Positions 27,632 to 38,506 are shown, counted from the first letter of the stretch. The stretch: 64,000 bases of DNA from Shewanella canadensis (GCF_003966225.1 NZ_RXNU01000004.1:124001-188000), one strand, 5' to 3'. Numbers and translations: made by a program. The notes: a model not told the origin generated them from the sequence alone.

Positions 27632-30600
27632 ATGTTTTATAAGAACTGTTTATGTGGTGTATTTACCGTTTTACTGATTTTGTCGGCAGGCACTTTTGCC
27701 GACGATACTGAACTCTATCTGATTGACTCTTCTCCTAAAACAGGTAAACGTCCACAGGTGTTATTTGTTTTTGATAACTCCGGGAGTATGTCGACGGAGG
27801 ATCAAAATGCAGTGAGTTCTTATTGTTCGGCAGCTGAGAAAGCAAGTGAGACATGTGATTATGCCGATGGATTTGGTGATTATTTAGAGGGCTACTCTGG
27901 ATATATCAATAATAAGGGAATTTATTGGAATGCTGGCGGAATTGATAATACCACTAGTATGCCTGTACCGGAGGACCCCAACGAAAGTCGTCGTTTTGAG
28001 GTGTCGAATAACAATTGTAATAGTGCAGTTATAGCACTGAATGAGCGTGGCAGATACACAGGTTATATTAGAGAGTTTAAGTCCAGCGGTAATACAGGGG
28101 CGTGGTTCTCATTAGCTGAGAACAACGGTCTGAATAAGGCGGCTTTGGTTGACTGCCATGAAGACATTCTTAAACCTGATCCTAAAAACCCTGGGAGTAT
28201 CGTTAAGGGGAAGAATGTAACGAAGTTCGACGATGGTTATCCGATAGATCACAAAGATATGTATACCTCAAGTGCCACGGAAGCTGATCGTTTATTTAGT
28301 GAGGCTAATACAGATTTTGGTAAAGGCTCACCAGTTACTTTATATACACCGCATTATTTAGTTTGGTATCAGTGGGTAACAAAAACTGAAGAGGGGCAAA
28401 GTAGTGGTGGCACTGGGACAAGGTTGGAAGTTGCAAAGGATGCGTTGAAGACAGCTTTGACCGGTTTATCTATCCCTATCGATGCGGGGTTAGCAGTGTT
28501 TAATCTGAACTACCCACAAGAGTATGAGATTGATGGCGGAAGGATCGTTTCAGGTATTAAAGAGATGACGCCGACCAATGAAAGTACTCTTATCTCCTTG
28601 ATAAATGGTATGCCTGCACAAACCAATACACCGTTATGTGAAACGTTATATGAAGCCCACCAATACTTTAGTGGTGGGGCTGTGACCTTCGGTAATAAAG
28701 ACCGCAATGGACAAGGCTGGTATAAGATAGATGGTTATGTGCCAAATACCCCGCCAAGTATTATCAGTTCGGGTAGCTATACCACACCTTTTAAAAAGTG
28801 CCCTGATACCGCTTATATCATCTACATTACCGACGGTGCCCCAACGTTAGATAGGGCTGCAGACAGTGCTATCGCCGGATTAACAGCCTCAGCGACCAAT
28901 GCTGGCAACTATGAGCCTTTTACCTTCACGAATTCAAGAGGTGATGAAGAGACAAGTTATATGCCCGCTCTAGCGGCTTATATGTATAACAATGATTTGG
29001 TGAAAGGTGTGAAAGATGCAACAGGAGTCGACAATCAGCAAAACGTACAATTATTCACCATCGGCTTTTCCGATGGTGCTGAAGATGCGGCGGCTTTACT
29101 TGAGGAGGCGGCATTTCGAGGTGGAAACCCCAGAGAGAATGATATATCGAAAGGCTATTACGTTGCTAAAAATGGTCTGGATTTACTCGAAGCTGTGGAT
29201 GATGCCTTAAAGTCAATTTTGTCTATTGACTCATCTTTTACATCGCCCAGCATCGCCAGTAATAACTTTGATAAAACGCAAACCTACAACTCAGCCTATT
29301 TTGCTATGTTCCTGCCCGGACAAGGCCCTCGCTGGAGTGGAAATCTTAAAAAGCTAAAGGTGAATGGTTCGGGTGATATTGTCGGTCCCGGCGGTACGGC
29401 TAATGCGATCGATTCTAATGGTAATATTGCTTCCACCACGTGCACGTTTTGGAATACCTGTTCGGGGGCAAATAAAGATGGTAATAAAGTCACTGCCGGT
29501 GGTGTATTACCCGCATTGAGAACGGCGCTTAAAAATAGAAAAATATTAACTAATAGAGGTACCAGTTTAGTCGATATTGATAATGTATCGACCTCGACTA
29601 TGTATTCACTACTGGGTAGCCCGATTACGGACTCTCAATCGACCGTCGTTCGAGAGCATCTCGACTGGCTCTATGGTGTGGATGTCGATGATGATGATAA
29701 TAATGGCAGCTTCTCCGATGCCAGAGAAGATGTGATGGGAGACCCTCTGCACTCTAAGCCTCTGGCAATCAACTTTGGCCCCTCAACTTCAAGCTTAGAT
29801 GTTCGGATCCTTGTTGGTACCAACCAGGGATTAGTGCATATGTTTAAAGACTCTGACAAAGGAAGTGGAGATTACTCAGTTGGAACCGTTACAGAGTCTT
29901 GGGCATTTGCGCCTGCTGAGCTGCTTAATCATATTCCAGCCCTAAGAGAAAACTTACCAACTGGCACTCATAGTGAGTACGGGATGGACTTATCACCTGT
30001 TGCCTATACTGAAACGGATTCTAGTGGCAAAGTTAATAAGGCGTGGGTTTACTTGGGAATGCGCCGAGGTGGTGTTTCCTATTATTCGTTAAATATTACT
30101 AACCCTGATAGTCCCACGTTCAAGTGGAAGATAGACTCAAATACGAGTGGTTTAGAGGACCTAGGGCAAACTTGGTCAGAGCCAGTAGTTACATTTATTC
30201 CGGGGGTAGAGGGACCGGTGCTCATATTTGGTGGCGGTATGGCTTCATCAGATGGGAGCGGTGAAACTGTGTATGTTGTTAATGCTGATACTGGTGAGTT
30301 TATCCATAAGTTTGCAGCTGCCGGAATGTATAGTGTCCCGAACAAGGTGGCGGTGTTAGACAGTAACAATGATGGTATAACTGACAGAGTATATGCAACA
30401 GACATCGGCGGTAATGTGTGGCGTATGGATCTACCTTCAGCGGATAAAACTAGTTGGTCAATATTTAAATTTGCAGAAATTGGTTCGGGAACTGCACCCA
30501 ATGATAGGATGTTTTTTGCAGAGCCCACGGTGGCTCAGACACAAATCAATAATATTCATAGTGAGAATGGAGTCTTGTCTTACCAAAACCTTCCATATGA

Positions 30601-31207
30601 TGCTGTTACGGTTGGTACGGGGAATCGTACTCATCCGTTAGATACTGTTACTAACGACATGTTTTATGTATTTCAAGATAGAGATGTTGTGAGCAAGACA
30701 TTTTCTAGTGCCGATACCCCAGCAGCTTTGACACTTACAGATTTATATAATGTGACCTTATCGGCTCCATCATCTGAAAGTGATAATCTTGCCTTCGGTA
30801 CAAGGAAGGGCTGGTATTATAATTTTGCAGGTTCGGGTGAAAAGAGCCTTTCTGCATCATTAATTTTCGATGGGAAAGTTTATTTTACCTCCTTCCTGCC
30901 ACCAGTTGATAAAGAGGTTGACTTGGATGCGGGAGTTTGTGGCTTCTCTGGTCAAGGTAGGCTTTACGTATTTGACTTACATAAAGGAACGAGGACATCC
31001 AGTGAGCTTTACTATGAAATTGGTGAGCGGGTTCCTGATACTCCACAGATTGTCATCCCAGAGCCTGAAGAGGGTGAAGACTCTATAGCTTACATTATTG
31101 GGGTTGGTAAGGGGGAGTGTGAAAATGGTGAATGTAAAGGAACTGTAGAGTTAGGAAGTGGACTAACGACTAACCGAATCTATTATCATCTAGATGAGAG
31201 TAAGTAA
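27632..31207 (+). CDS. pilY1: type IV pilus tip adhesin/mechanosensor PilY1
   Basis: The 1191-residue protein has a signal peptide (cleavage near residue 23), an N-terminal von Willebrand A-type region with the metal motif DNSGSMS at residues 48-54, and a C-terminal PilY1 beta-propeller. Acidic calcium-type loops are visible in [14 protein letters not shown] (about residue 685) and [15 protein letters not shown] (about residue 910). PilY1 is exported and works at the pilus tip in assembly, adhesion and surface sensing. The stop overlaps the pilE start by one base. Confidence 0.9.
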   Translation: MFYKNCLCGVFTVLLILSAGTFADDTELYLIDSSPKTGKRPQVLFVFDNSGSMSTEDQNAVSSYCSAAEKASETCDYADGFGDYLEGYSGYINNKGIYWNAGGIDNTTSMPVPEDPNESRRFEVSNNNCNSAVIALNERGRYTGYIREFKSSGNTGAWFSLAENNGLNKAALVDCHEDILKPDPKNPGSIVKGKNVTKFDDGYPIDHKDMYTSSATEADRLFSEANTDFGKGSPVTLYTPHYLVWYQWVTKTEEGQSSGGTGTRLEVAKDALKTALTGLSIPIDAGLAVFNLNYPQEYEIDGGRIVSGIKEMTPTNESTLISLINGMPAQTNTPLCETLYEAHQYFSGGAVTFGNKDRNGQGWYKIDGYVPNTPPSIISSGSYTTPFKKCPDTAYIIYITDGAPTLDRAADSAIAGLTASATNAGNYEPFTFTNSRGDEETSYMPALAAYMYNNDLVKGVKDATGVDNQQNVQLFTIGFSDGAEDAAALLEEAAFRGGNPRENDISKGYYVAKNGLDLLEAVDDALKSILSIDSSFTSPSIASNNFDKTQTYNSAYFAMFLPGQGPRWSGNLKKLKVNGSGDIVGPGGTANAIDSNGNIASTTCTFWNTCSGANKDGNKVTAGGVLPALRTALKNRKILTNRGTSLVDIDNVSTSTMYSLLGSPITDSQSTVVREHLDWLYGVDVDDDDNNGSFSDAREDVMGDPLHSKPLAINFGPSTSSLDVRILVGTNQGLVHMFKDSDKGSGDYSVGTVTESWAFAPAELLNHIPALRENLPTGTHSEYGMDLSPVAYTETDSSGKVNKAWVYLGMRRGGVSYYSLNITNPDSPTFKWKIDSNTSGLEDLGQTWSEPVVTFIPGVEGPVLIFGGGMASSDGSGETVYVVNADTGEFIHKFAAAGMYSVPNKVAVLDSNNDGITDRVYATDIGGNVWRMDLPSADKTSWSIFKFAEIGSGTAPNDRMFFAEPTVAQTQINNIHSENGVLSYQNLPYDAVTVGTGNRTHPLDTVTNDMFYVFQDRDVVSKTFSSADTPAALTLTDLYNVTLSAPSSESDNLAFGTRKGWYYNFAGSGEKSLSASLIFDGKVYFTSFLPPVDKEVDLDAGVCGFSGQGRLYVFDLHKGTRTSSELYYEIGERVPDTPQIVIPEPEEGEDSIAYIIGVGKGECENGECKGTVELGSGLTTNRIYYHLDESK

Positions 31208-31599
31208 TGGAAAATATAAAAGGATTTACCTTAATTGAAGTTATGATCACCGTGGCGATTGTTGGGATTTTAGCGGCTATTGCCTATCCCTCTTATATTG
31301 ATTATGTCATTAAAAGTGGTCGTTCAGAAGGGGTTGCTGCCGTGCTTCGTGTTGCAAACCTACAAGAGCAGTACTATATGGACAATAGAGCCTATGCGAC
31401 GGATATGACAAAACTGGGGTTAGGTGCAACAGCTTATAAATCTGAACATGGATACTATGAAGTGACATCTAGTGGTACGAGTTCTTTCACCATCACCGCG
31501 AAGGCAATAGGAACACAAGCTAGTCGTGACTCAACATGCAAAACAATTACCTTAACCGATACTGGAGTTAAGGGCCCCAATACGGAGTGCTGGAAATGA
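31207..31599 (+). CDS. pilE: type IV minor pilin PilE
   Basis: The 130-residue protein starts [29 protein letters not shown], a classical prepilin site and helix, and includes [26 protein letters not shown], typical of PilE minor pilins. Two C-terminal cysteines (DSTCKTITL and TECWK) would close the D-loop. Its ATG shares a base with the pilY1 stop, so translation is coupled. It completes the minor pilin operon before a small secreted protein. Confidence 0.88.
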   Translation: MENIKGFTLIEVMITVAIVGILAAIAYPSYIDYVIKSGRSEGVAAVLRVANLQEQYYMDNRAYATDMTKLGLGATAYKSEHGYYEVTSSGTSSFTITAKAIGTQASRDSTCKTITLTDTGVKGPNTECWK

Positions 31600-31898
31600 T
31601 GAGAAATATTGGATATCTCGGTAGTTTATTAGTAGTGGCACTTTCTATTGCTCCCGCCGAAGCTGCTTACCAAGAATATAAATGCCATGTGTCCAGTACA
31701 AAGAAAGGAGAACAAATAGTGTTCTACCGTTGGAAAGTTAAGGATCAGCAACTAAAAGTGGCTAGTTTACCTGGTAAGCAGTTAACAGATCATCAAGGTA
31801 AAAAATATTTTATAAGAGAAGTATTTGAGTGTGTCTCATTGGCAGAGGACTTTTCTAGTGAGAAAGCTAAGCGCCTTGATGAGAGAACATTAAGGTAG
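31596..31898 (+). CDS. small secreted protein of unknown function after pilE
   Basis: The 100-residue product has a signal peptide (cleavage probably after APAEA) and a mature part of about 75 residues with two cysteines (YKCHVSS and FECVSL) that may pair. I do not recognise the family. Its ATG overlaps the pilE stop as ATGA, with GGAG eight bases upstream, so it is part of the pilus operon and may be a periplasmic accessory of pilus assembly. It converges on fimT with 74 bases between and no clear terminator. Confidence 0.6.
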   Translation: MMRNIGYLGSLLVVALSIAPAEAAYQEYKCHVSSTKKGEQIVFYRWKVKDQQLKVASLPGKQLTDHQGKKYFIREVFECVSLAEDFSSEKAKRLDERTLR

Positions 31899-31972
31899 TG
31901 TGCGCTAAGTTGTTCTAATTGATATGTATATTCGTTAACCTGCTAAGTTAATAGCGTAAACTGCTCACGAGC

Positions 31973-32458
31973 TTAGCAGCTTTTTCCATCTTCACCGTAT
32001 GATACTAGCCCACTAACGCTTACCGAAACACTTTTTGATAGGCTACTTTTCCCACCTGGACAGTAAATTAGAGTTGCACTGCTTGATAGACCATCAGGGG
32101 AAAATGAAAAGGTAGAACTTGATCCTTTTAGTCTATCATTGGGGTTAAAGTTATCGATTACGCGTAACTCTTTTTCACTGCTATCGGCTCTCGTTATATA
32201 TACCCTTATTCCATTTCCCCAGTCGGTACCACATGAGGTAGCAGAGGCGAATGCACAAACATTTACCGTTGTACCATAGCTTATAGCTTGGTTTCTTGCG
32301 AATAGGAAAATATTGTTGATTTTTTCTATATTATTATTTACTCGTACACCTTCATACACTGAAATCAAAGATGGTACACCTATACCAAGTAAAATAGCCG
32401 CTACAGCTATTGTCACCATTACTTCAATGAGTGTGAAACCTTTTGATAATCGCAGCAT
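31973..32458 (-). CDS. FimT/GspH-family pseudopilin
   Basis: The 161-residue protein has a prepilin site (LSKG / FTLIEVMVTIAVAAILLGIGVPSL) and the GspH/FimT pattern with LFARNQAISYGTTVNVC and FSPDGLSSSATLIYCPGG. Cysteines at about residues 62, 69, 132 and 161 may form disulfides. It is on the opposite strand from pilV-pilE, whereas fimT usually opens that operon. It is separated from a second FimT-like gene by a hairpin, so the two are not obviously one unit. Confidence 0.8.
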   Translation of the reverse strand: MLRLSKGFTLIEVMVTIAVAAILLGIGVPSLISVYEGVRVNNNIEKINNIFLFARNQAISYGTTVNVCAFASATSCGTDWGNGIRVYITRADSSEKELRVIDNFNPNDRLKGSSSTFSFSPDGLSSSATLIYCPGGKSSLSKSVSVSVSGLVSYGEDGKSC

Positions 32459-32530
32459 GAGCTCTTCCTTTCAATTCTCTGTTAAGTATATGTGAGAACC
32501 AAGTAGTTTTCAGCATCAAATAGCAATTAA

Positions 32531-32554
32531 TTACAGCCAAAATATTGGCTGTAA
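32531..32554 (-). terminator. candidate terminator of the second FimT-like gene
   Basis: Ten-base arms TTACAGCCAA / TTGGCTGTAA around AATA. The T-run on the minus strand is poor, so it may be only a stem-loop. Confidence 0.45.
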
Positions 32555-32567
32555 AGGAAATTTTGAC

Positions 32568-32588
32568 AGAGGATAGAGGATAGAGGAT
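32568..32588. repeat. three tandem AGAGGAT units
   Basis: Seven-base unit repeated three times without mismatch, just beyond the end of the second FimT-like gene. Confidence 0.7.
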
Positions 32589-32600
32589 TTTAAGGCTAGT

Positions 32601-33110
32601 TTAATTACATCGGATATTACTGTCTTTAGAAAAGCGTATTTTACCGGCTTGATTAATTATTACCGCCTTTGAATGCTCGCTAGATACTGAGCCTGGACAA
32701 TAGCGAAGTGTCCCGTTGGTACCGGAAGCTAATCCATCGGGTTGAAATCGAACTGCTGAGCGATTGTAAGTGACATTATCACCTTGATGGAAGCGGTCTG
32801 TTGTCAGTAAAACTTGATCTGAGCCATCTATAGTATTGGGATCTCCTCTATCGATAAATATCGTGATCCCTATTCTCCAGTCTTGTGTACAGGCTCCCTC
32901 CAGCAGTGGGCAAGCTGTAACTCTAGATCCATAACTAATAGCGCTGTTTCTGGCTAGTTGTAATGTGCTTCGTATTGTTCGTATGGCACTATCTGCGCGG
33001 TAGGCCTGATATAGAGATGATAGTGATGGTATTGCTATGCTGATAAGTGTCGTTGATACAACGAGTGTTGTCATTAGCTCTATTAATGTAAATCCGGCAT
33101 GAGTTTTCAT
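32601..33110 (-). CDS. second FimT/GspH-family pseudopilin (FimU-like)
   Basis: The 169-residue protein has a prepilin site (HAG / FTLIELMTTLVVSTTLISIAIPSL) and the GspH pattern LARNSAISYGSRVTACPL and VRFQPDGLASGTNGTLRYCPG. It is clearly related to its neighbour at 31973 but diverged, so the pair could come from an old duplication or belong to different assembly steps. Four cysteines are present. AGGAGG a few bases upstream supports the start. It diverges from glnB. Confidence 0.8.
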   Translation of the reverse strand: MKTHAGFTLIELMTTLVVSTTLISIAIPSLSSLYQAYRADSAIRTIRSTLQLARNSAISYGSRVTACPLLEGACTQDWRIGITIFIDRGDPNTIDGSDQVLLTTDRFHQGDNVTYNRSAVRFQPDGLASGTNGTLRYCPGSVSSEHSKAVIINQAGKIRFSKDSNIRCN

Positions 33111-33320
33111 GGTTTCCTCCCTGGAAAATTAAGGTGTATGCATCCGGCAATCACCGTTGAGCTACTTTAGAATCGGTAACTCAATACCTGAGTATAGCCG
33201 CTGATATGGGCCATGTTAGGAGTTATTTATATTGTTCTGAACTAAGAAAAATGCTTCTTTATTGTAAATAATATAATCGACTACAGTGTCCATGCCAGTC
33301 ATGCTAAGCTTAAGGATTGA

Positions 33321-33698
<378 letters not shown>

Positions 33699-33729
33699 TC
33701 GACTCTTTTTCTGTTTTAGAAATACTAAG

Positions 33730-33760
33730 TACCGCAGAAACTTCTCTGCGGTATTATTAT
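33730..33760. terminator. terminator between glnB and nagR
   Basis: Arms TACCGCAGA / TCTGCGGTA with a six-base loop and TTATTATTT after it; the genes converge here. Confidence 0.75.
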
Positions 33761-33778
33761 TTCTAATCCTTGAATCGT

Positions 33779-34798
33779 TTATTTTACAGCCGGATGGGAC
33801 GAGGAGTCTCTTATCACTGGTTCCGGTATAAATATTTTTGCATCTTCAGAAGTTTGGGCACGTCTATTGGCGATTAGCAGCTCGGTTGCCATCTGAGCAA
33901 TCTTCTGGTTTGGCTGATGTACGGTTGTCAGTTTTGGCCATGTCTGCCTCGAGAAAGGGCTGTCTTCGAAGCCAACAATAGATATGTCGTTAGGAATATC
34001 CATTCCTTCAAGTCTGGCCGCAAATAGCGCTCCGGCTGCAATTTCATCGTTACAGGCGACTATGGCAGTAGGTCTATCATCTCTTTTCAACAGCTCTTTA
34101 GCGCCTTTTACACCGGACTCGAATGAATATTCACCTTCAATAATATTATCTTTTTTGATGGCAATATTATTCACCTCCATCGCTTGAGTAAAGCCGGCCA
34201 GTCGCTCTTTGGTTGATTCATGGTGCTGATCGCCACTCAGAAAAGCGATATTTTTATGACCGAGTTCAATCAAATGTTGAGTGATAGAAACGGCACCATG
34301 CTTATCGTTCACCAGCACTGCCAGACCAGTCTTTGCATCGATTTTAGCGCCAGCTATAATACGTACATAATTTGCATCTATCTTATCTAATGCTTCTAAT
34401 ATTTTAGGGTCTTCAGATAGTGGTGGCGTCAACACTAAACCAGCTAGCCTTGCATGCTTTACCATCTTAGTTAACTCTTCACAGATGTTATCTGCTTTAG
34501 CGTTACATGGATGGATCAATAACTCATAGCCCAGCTCTTTGCACGAAGATAGAATTCCATTTTGCATATCAATGACATAATAAGCATTTGGGTTATCGTA
34601 GATAAAGCCGATGACATATGACTTTGTGCCCGCCAAATTTCTTGCTGCTAAATTTGGTTGGTAATTTAGTGCTTCGATGGCTTCATTGACCTTATCAATG
34701 GTAGCCTGCTTTACAGATGGTTCATTATTGGTGACTCGGGAAACCGTCTTTATTGAGACGCCTGCATATTTTGCTACATCGTTTATTGTGACTTTCAT
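33779..34798 (-). CDS. nagR: LacI-family repressor of N-acetylglucosamine genes
   Basis: The 339-residue protein has a LacI helix-turn-helix (TINDVAKYAGVSIKTVSRVTNN) and a periplasmic-binding-like sensor domain (about 60-339). It diverges from the TonB-dependent receptor gene and is followed on the other side by the hexosaminidase, nagK, nagA, nagX and nagP. Four near-identical palindromes of the form ATGACAGCGTTGTCAT lie in front of those genes, which fits the NagR regulon known from Shewanella. The likely inducer is a GlcNAc-derived metabolite. The operator for the receptor lies 361 bases from the nagR start. Confidence 0.85.
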   Translation of the reverse strand: MKVTINDVAKYAGVSIKTVSRVTNNEPSVKQATIDKVNEAIEALNYQPNLAARNLAGTKSYVIGFIYDNPNAYYVIDMQNGILSSCKELGYELLIHPCNAKADNICEELTKMVKHARLAGLVLTPPLSEDPKILEALDKIDANYVRIIAGAKIDAKTGLAVLVNDKHGAVSITQHLIELGHKNIAFLSGDQHHESTKERLAGFTQAMEVNNIAIKKDNIIEGEYSFESGVKGAKELLKRDDRPTAIVACNDEIAAGALFAARLEGMDIPNDISIVGFEDSPFSRQTWPKLTTVHQPNQKIAQMATELLIANRRAQTSEDAKIFIPEPVIRDSSSHPAVK

Positions 34799-35158
34799 TC
34801 AGCTAAACACTCTTTATATCAGTGTATTACGCATTTCAAACTTAGGTGCTACAAGGTTCATAATTGAATGTAGACCTCAGCTTTACGAAAAACTAACTCT
34901 CAACTTGTTACTGGCTATAGTGCGAACTTTTACTCTGATTAGCAAACAAGAAATTTAAATCGTATATCCCTTATATAAAAATTTCTCTTTTGAAATGAAT
35001 GCCAGACAGCTCTGAACCCCTTTGTAACACTCAGTTCTCAACTCGGGAGCAAACCTTCACGAGTGTAAAAAAAAATGTGCGGATCAATAGCTGCTTCTCG
35101 CTTTAAGTTATTTTGTTGTGGCGCAGTGGTTAATTTTTGTGTAATGTTTGTACCGAAC

Positions 35159-35174
35159 ATGACAGCGTTGTCAT
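35159..35174. promoter_or_regulatory. NagR operator of the TonB-dependent receptor gene
   Basis: ATGACAGCGTTGTCAT, 61 bases before the receptor start. It is a near-perfect palindrome and recurs at 38116, 41326 and 44788. The rest of the 437-base divergent region between nagR and the receptor shows nothing else definite. Confidence 0.85.
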
Positions 35175-35235
35175 TCCATTAGGGAATGGTTATGGAAATT
35201 AAAAAAATAAAATAAAGTTATGGAAGGGAAATGAG

Positions 35236-37917
35236 ATGCGACCATCTAATTTTAAGAAAACTGTACTAGCTACAAATATCGCCCTACTGCTTGGTACTGC
35301 AATGTCTATGTCAGCTGTTGCGGCTGACGCAGAAACAGCCGGTTCTGCAGCAGACGATGAAAATATTGAGAAGATCGAAGTGCGTGGTATCCGCGCTTCA
35401 CGTAAAGCCGATATAAATAATAAACGATTTGCTAACGCTGTTGTTGATACCATCACCGCTGAAGATATTGGTAAATTTCCGGATAAGAACGTTGCAGAAT
35501 CACTCTCTCGTATCACCGGCGTTGGTGTGAGTCGTGAATTCGGTGAAGGTGAGAAGATCACTATTCGTGGTTCAGGTCCAACGAAGAACCGCACCTTACT
35601 TAACGGTCAGAATGTCGCTACAGCTGATTGGTTTATTCTGGATAACCCTTCCCGTGGTTTTAACTTTACTCTGTTACCCTCTTCATTAGTGAAAACTCTA
35701 GAAGTTTATAAGTCATCTACTGCTGATATGGATGAAGGTTCTATCGGTGGTTCGGTCGTTATGCGTACCCGTAAACCACTAGAGCTGGATGCAAACTCAA
35801 TTAATTTGAACTTGCAAGGACAGTATTCAGATACGTCTGGCGAAACAGACCCTCAGATCGATGCACTGTATTCATGGAAAAATGAATCTGAAACTTTCGG
35901 TGTGTTAGTTTCTGCGACTAAGCAAGATAGAAGTGTTCAGCGAGAGGGTCTTGAAGTATTAGGTTGGACGCCAGCTGATGAAAATGGCATGAGCGCGCCT
36001 AAAGATATTGGTAACCCGATATTTAAGCAAGACAGAGAGCGTCAAACACTGTTTGCTAGTCTTCAGTATGCTCCAACTGATTCACTCGATTTTACATTAA
36101 ATGTCCTTGATTCGCAGATGGATGCGAACAACATCAATAGTAACTTGCTTATTCGTCCGCAAAATAACCTGGACTCACTGACAGATACTGCTGCAAACGG
36201 CTCTAATATTTATAAAGGTACGGTAGCCAGTGGTGGTTCATACGAATGGGATTTCATTAACAGGGAATCGAGCACTGAAACCTCTTCAATAGATTTAGAA
36301 ATTAACTATGCTGCAGATTCATTTAGTGTGCATGCACAGCTAGGTAAGACAGAAGCTGAAGGTGGAACCTACAACGAAACATCTTGGAGTTTTGTTCCTA
36401 ACGTAGACCCAGCGAACTCGGGATACTCTTTTGACCTTTCAGGTAAGCCATCGGTAAACATTGGTGTAGATCCTACTGATGGTTCTAAGTGGAGTCAAAA
36501 TTGGACTTGGGGTGGTAATAAACCTACTACCGATGAAGAGACATATGGCCAGATTGATTTTGAAATCCCTGTAGAATTCGGCGCGTTTAGCTCTATTGAG
36601 ACAGGTTTAAAGTATCGAGATCATGATAGAACACAGGGGCGTCAGGCATATAGTTGGCACTGGCAAAAAGCCGATGGTTCAACGCCTTATATGTGGGATA
36701 TCTTTGAGCAATGCCCGACCTTGGATACTTGTGGTCAAACGAATGGTACACAGTCTGTTGCTGGTAATGTTGTCGATGGCAATGTCGTTGAACAGCTAGA
36801 GGGGGATCGTGACGCATTCATGAACCTTGGATTCGGTGAAGGAGCTGAATATGCAGTGCATAACAATTTAGCGGAGATCTGGGAGCTTAATGAGAAAATA
36901 CTCGGTGGTTATATTAAGGGGAATTTTGATGGTGAAGGGTTCCGCGGTAACTTAGGTGTTCGAATTGTCCAAACGAAGCAGACAGCTTCCAGCTATAACT
37001 TTAGTGGCGATTCCTGGGGATTAGAAACCGTCGGTAGTGGTGAGTGGGAGACATATTTAACCCCTGCTTATAAAGAGTGGGTAACAGAAAAGCGTGATTA
37101 TACTGAGATCCTCCCAAGCTTTAACATTGCATTCGATGTTGCCGATGAGCAAATTGTTCGATTTGCCGCGGCGCGCGTGATGGCTCGTCCTAACTACTCT
37201 GATTTAGCGCCAATCGTGTCAATTGGTGACCTAAATGGAGAGTTTCCGGTAGGTACAGCGGGTAATCCAAACTTAGATCCAGAAATTGCGGACCAGTTTG
37301 ATATATCCTGGGAGTGGTACTTCGGTGATGCATCTATACTGTCGGCAACATACTTCTTTAAAGACATTAAGAGTTATCGTACTACCGGAACCTATGTAGA
37401 CCAGTTTTATCATGAACAAGAAGATGAGATGGTAGATGTGACAATCAGTCGTCCGGAGAATGGTCTTGGCGGAACAACCGATGGTATCGAGCTTGGTTAC
37501 CAACAGGAATTTGGTGATTTCGGTATTGCTGCAAACTATACCTATACCAATGCAGAGAGTGATCAAGACCGCGTTGATGGGCAGTTAGGCTCGGGCTTGG
37601 TCGAAGGTGTGTCTGAGCATATGGCTAATACACAGGTATATTATGAGAATGATACATTCGGTGCTCGCTTCATGTATAACTACAGGACTGATTGGTACAA
37701 GGGCGTTAGCTGGACTGGTGCCGAACTGTACAATGACGATTATGGTCAGCTCGACTTCAGCTCTAGTTACAACATAACCGAAAACTTCAAACTAACATTT
37801 GAGGCGGTTAACTTAACTGATGAGCAAGTGATGGAATATGATCAGACGGAGAACAGACTTATGTCTGTATACCAAAATGGTCGCCGTTATGTTCTCGGTT
37901 TAAATATGAATTTTTAA
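35236..37917 (+). CDS. TonB-dependent outer-membrane receptor for chitin oligosaccharides
   Basis: The 893-residue protein has a signal peptide (about 30 residues), a TonB-box-like segment, a plug domain with NVAESLSRITGVGVSREFGEGEKITIRGSGPTKNRTLLNGQ (shown in parts: SRITGVGVSR, ITIRGSGP), and a long beta-barrel ending in the aromatic closing residue (LGLNMNF). The plug resembles carbohydrate receptors of Shewanella and Alteromonas. The NagR operator upstream and the hexosaminidase and nag genes downstream point to chitooligosaccharide or GlcNAc uptake. It has its own terminator, so it is a separate transcription unit. Ligand is inferred from context. Confidence 0.85.
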   Translation: MRPSNFKKTVLATNIALLLGTAMSMSAVAADAETAGSAADDENIEKIEVRGIRASRKADINNKRFANAVVDTITAEDIGKFPDKNVAESLSRITGVGVSREFGEGEKITIRGSGPTKNRTLLNGQNVATADWFILDNPSRGFNFTLLPSSLVKTLEVYKSSTADMDEGSIGGSVVMRTRKPLELDANSINLNLQGQYSDTSGETDPQIDALYSWKNESETFGVLVSATKQDRSVQREGLEVLGWTPADENGMSAPKDIGNPIFKQDRERQTLFASLQYAPTDSLDFTLNVLDSQMDANNINSNLLIRPQNNLDSLTDTAANGSNIYKGTVASGGSYEWDFINRESSTETSSIDLEINYAADSFSVHAQLGKTEAEGGTYNETSWSFVPNVDPANSGYSFDLSGKPSVNIGVDPTDGSKWSQNWTWGGNKPTTDEETYGQIDFEIPVEFGAFSSIETGLKYRDHDRTQGRQAYSWHWQKADGSTPYMWDIFEQCPTLDTCGQTNGTQSVAGNVVDGNVVEQLEGDRDAFMNLGFGEGAEYAVHNNLAEIWELNEKILGGYIKGNFDGEGFRGNLGVRIVQTKQTASSYNFSGDSWGLETVGSGEWETYLTPAYKEWVTEKRDYTEILPSFNIAFDVADEQIVRFAAARVMARPNYSDLAPIVSIGDLNGEFPVGTAGNPNLDPEIADQFDISWEWYFGDASILSATYFFKDIKSYRTTGTYVDQFYHEQEDEMVDVTISRPENGLGGTTDGIELGYQQEFGDFGIAANYTYTNAESDQDRVDGQLGSGLVEGVSEHMANTQVYYENDTFGARFMYNYRTDWYKGVSWTGAELYNDDYGQLDFSSSYNITENFKLTFEAVNLTDEQVMEYDQTENRLMSVYQNGRRYVLGLNMNF

Positions 37918-37948
37918 ACTGTTTGTTATAGGTTGATTTCCCCTTCTA

Positions 37949-37976
37949 AAAACCAGTCTTCTGACTGGTTTTTTTA
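37949..37976 (+). terminator. terminator of the receptor gene
   Basis: Arms AAAACCAGTC / GACTGGTTTT around TTCT, followed by T. Confidence 0.85.
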
Positions 37977-38115
37977 TGGAAACTAAAACCTAACGCTCTT
38001 ATTAAAACAAGTGACTACCTATTATTTTTGGAGACCTCTTAGGTTAGTGAGAAAAAGTTTACGATGAATGTAAGGTAAATGTAGATATTCTGTGTCACTT
38101 TGTGTACATTAACAA

Positions 38116-38131
38116 ATGACAGCGTTGTCAT
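38116..38131. promoter_or_regulatory. NagR operator far upstream of the hexosaminidase gene
   Basis: ATGACAGCGTTGTCAT, identical to the receptor site, lies 375 bases before the hexosaminidase start. The other sites of the regulon are 61 to about 150 bases from their genes, so this one is an outlier and may serve a transcript that ends at 38315. Confidence 0.8.
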
Positions 38132-38315
38132 CTGCTTGTGTGATAACGTGTCTGTAAGGTCTGCATGAGAAGGAAGAGGTCTCCTGATTCATGTTTTGGC
38201 AGATGTTTTAGGGCTTAATTTTCTATACATCTGTGTTTGTACTTTTAGTCTCTCCCCAGAAACTAGCATTAGCTAGGTGTTACACTCATTTGAGAATGTG
38301 CACCTAGCTTTTTTT
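38117..38315 (+). ncRNA. candidate small RNA or leader transcript controlled by NagR
   Basis: Between the NagR operator and a good terminator-like hairpin with seven T (38271-38315) there are about 155-180 bases with no frame longer than a few codons with a ribosome site. A separate sigma-70-like promoter for the hexosaminidase gene lies after the hairpin. The simplest reading is a short, independent, NagR-repressed RNA; an attenuated leader of the hexosaminidase gene is the alternative. The start point is a guess from the operator position. No similarity to a known RNA is claimed. Confidence 0.35.
38271..38315 (+). terminator. terminator upstream of the hexosaminidase gene
   Basis: Outer arms AGCTAGGTG (38271-38279) and CACCTAGCT (38301-38309) with a smaller inner stem, followed by seven T. 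It lies nearly 200 bases before the next gene and over 350 after the previous one. Confidence 0.75.
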
Positions 38316-38341
38316 CTGAGTCATGGTGATAGGGGATGTAA

Positions 38342-38370
38342 TTGACCTTGCTTTACTACCGATGTTACTA
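38342..38370 (+). promoter_or_regulatory. candidate promoter of the hexosaminidase gene
   Basis: TTGACC and TTACTA are separated by 17 bases, after the terminator and 137 bases before the start codon. The -10 is only a fair match. Confidence 0.4.
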
Positions 38371-38506
38371 GCGAAATAAATATAAAACCGAACACTCTTA
38401 TCCTGACTCATATTTGAATATGGGAGGAATAAAAAAGGACTGCGATAATTAAGTTAGCTCATTCTGTTAATGAGAATGAGGGAATATTGACATTAAGAGG
38501 AAGATG

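Noticed and set aside
38165..38218. 17-codon frame inside the candidate small RNA
   Set aside because: No ribosome site at proper spacing and an unusual run of basic and Cys residues; probably not translated.
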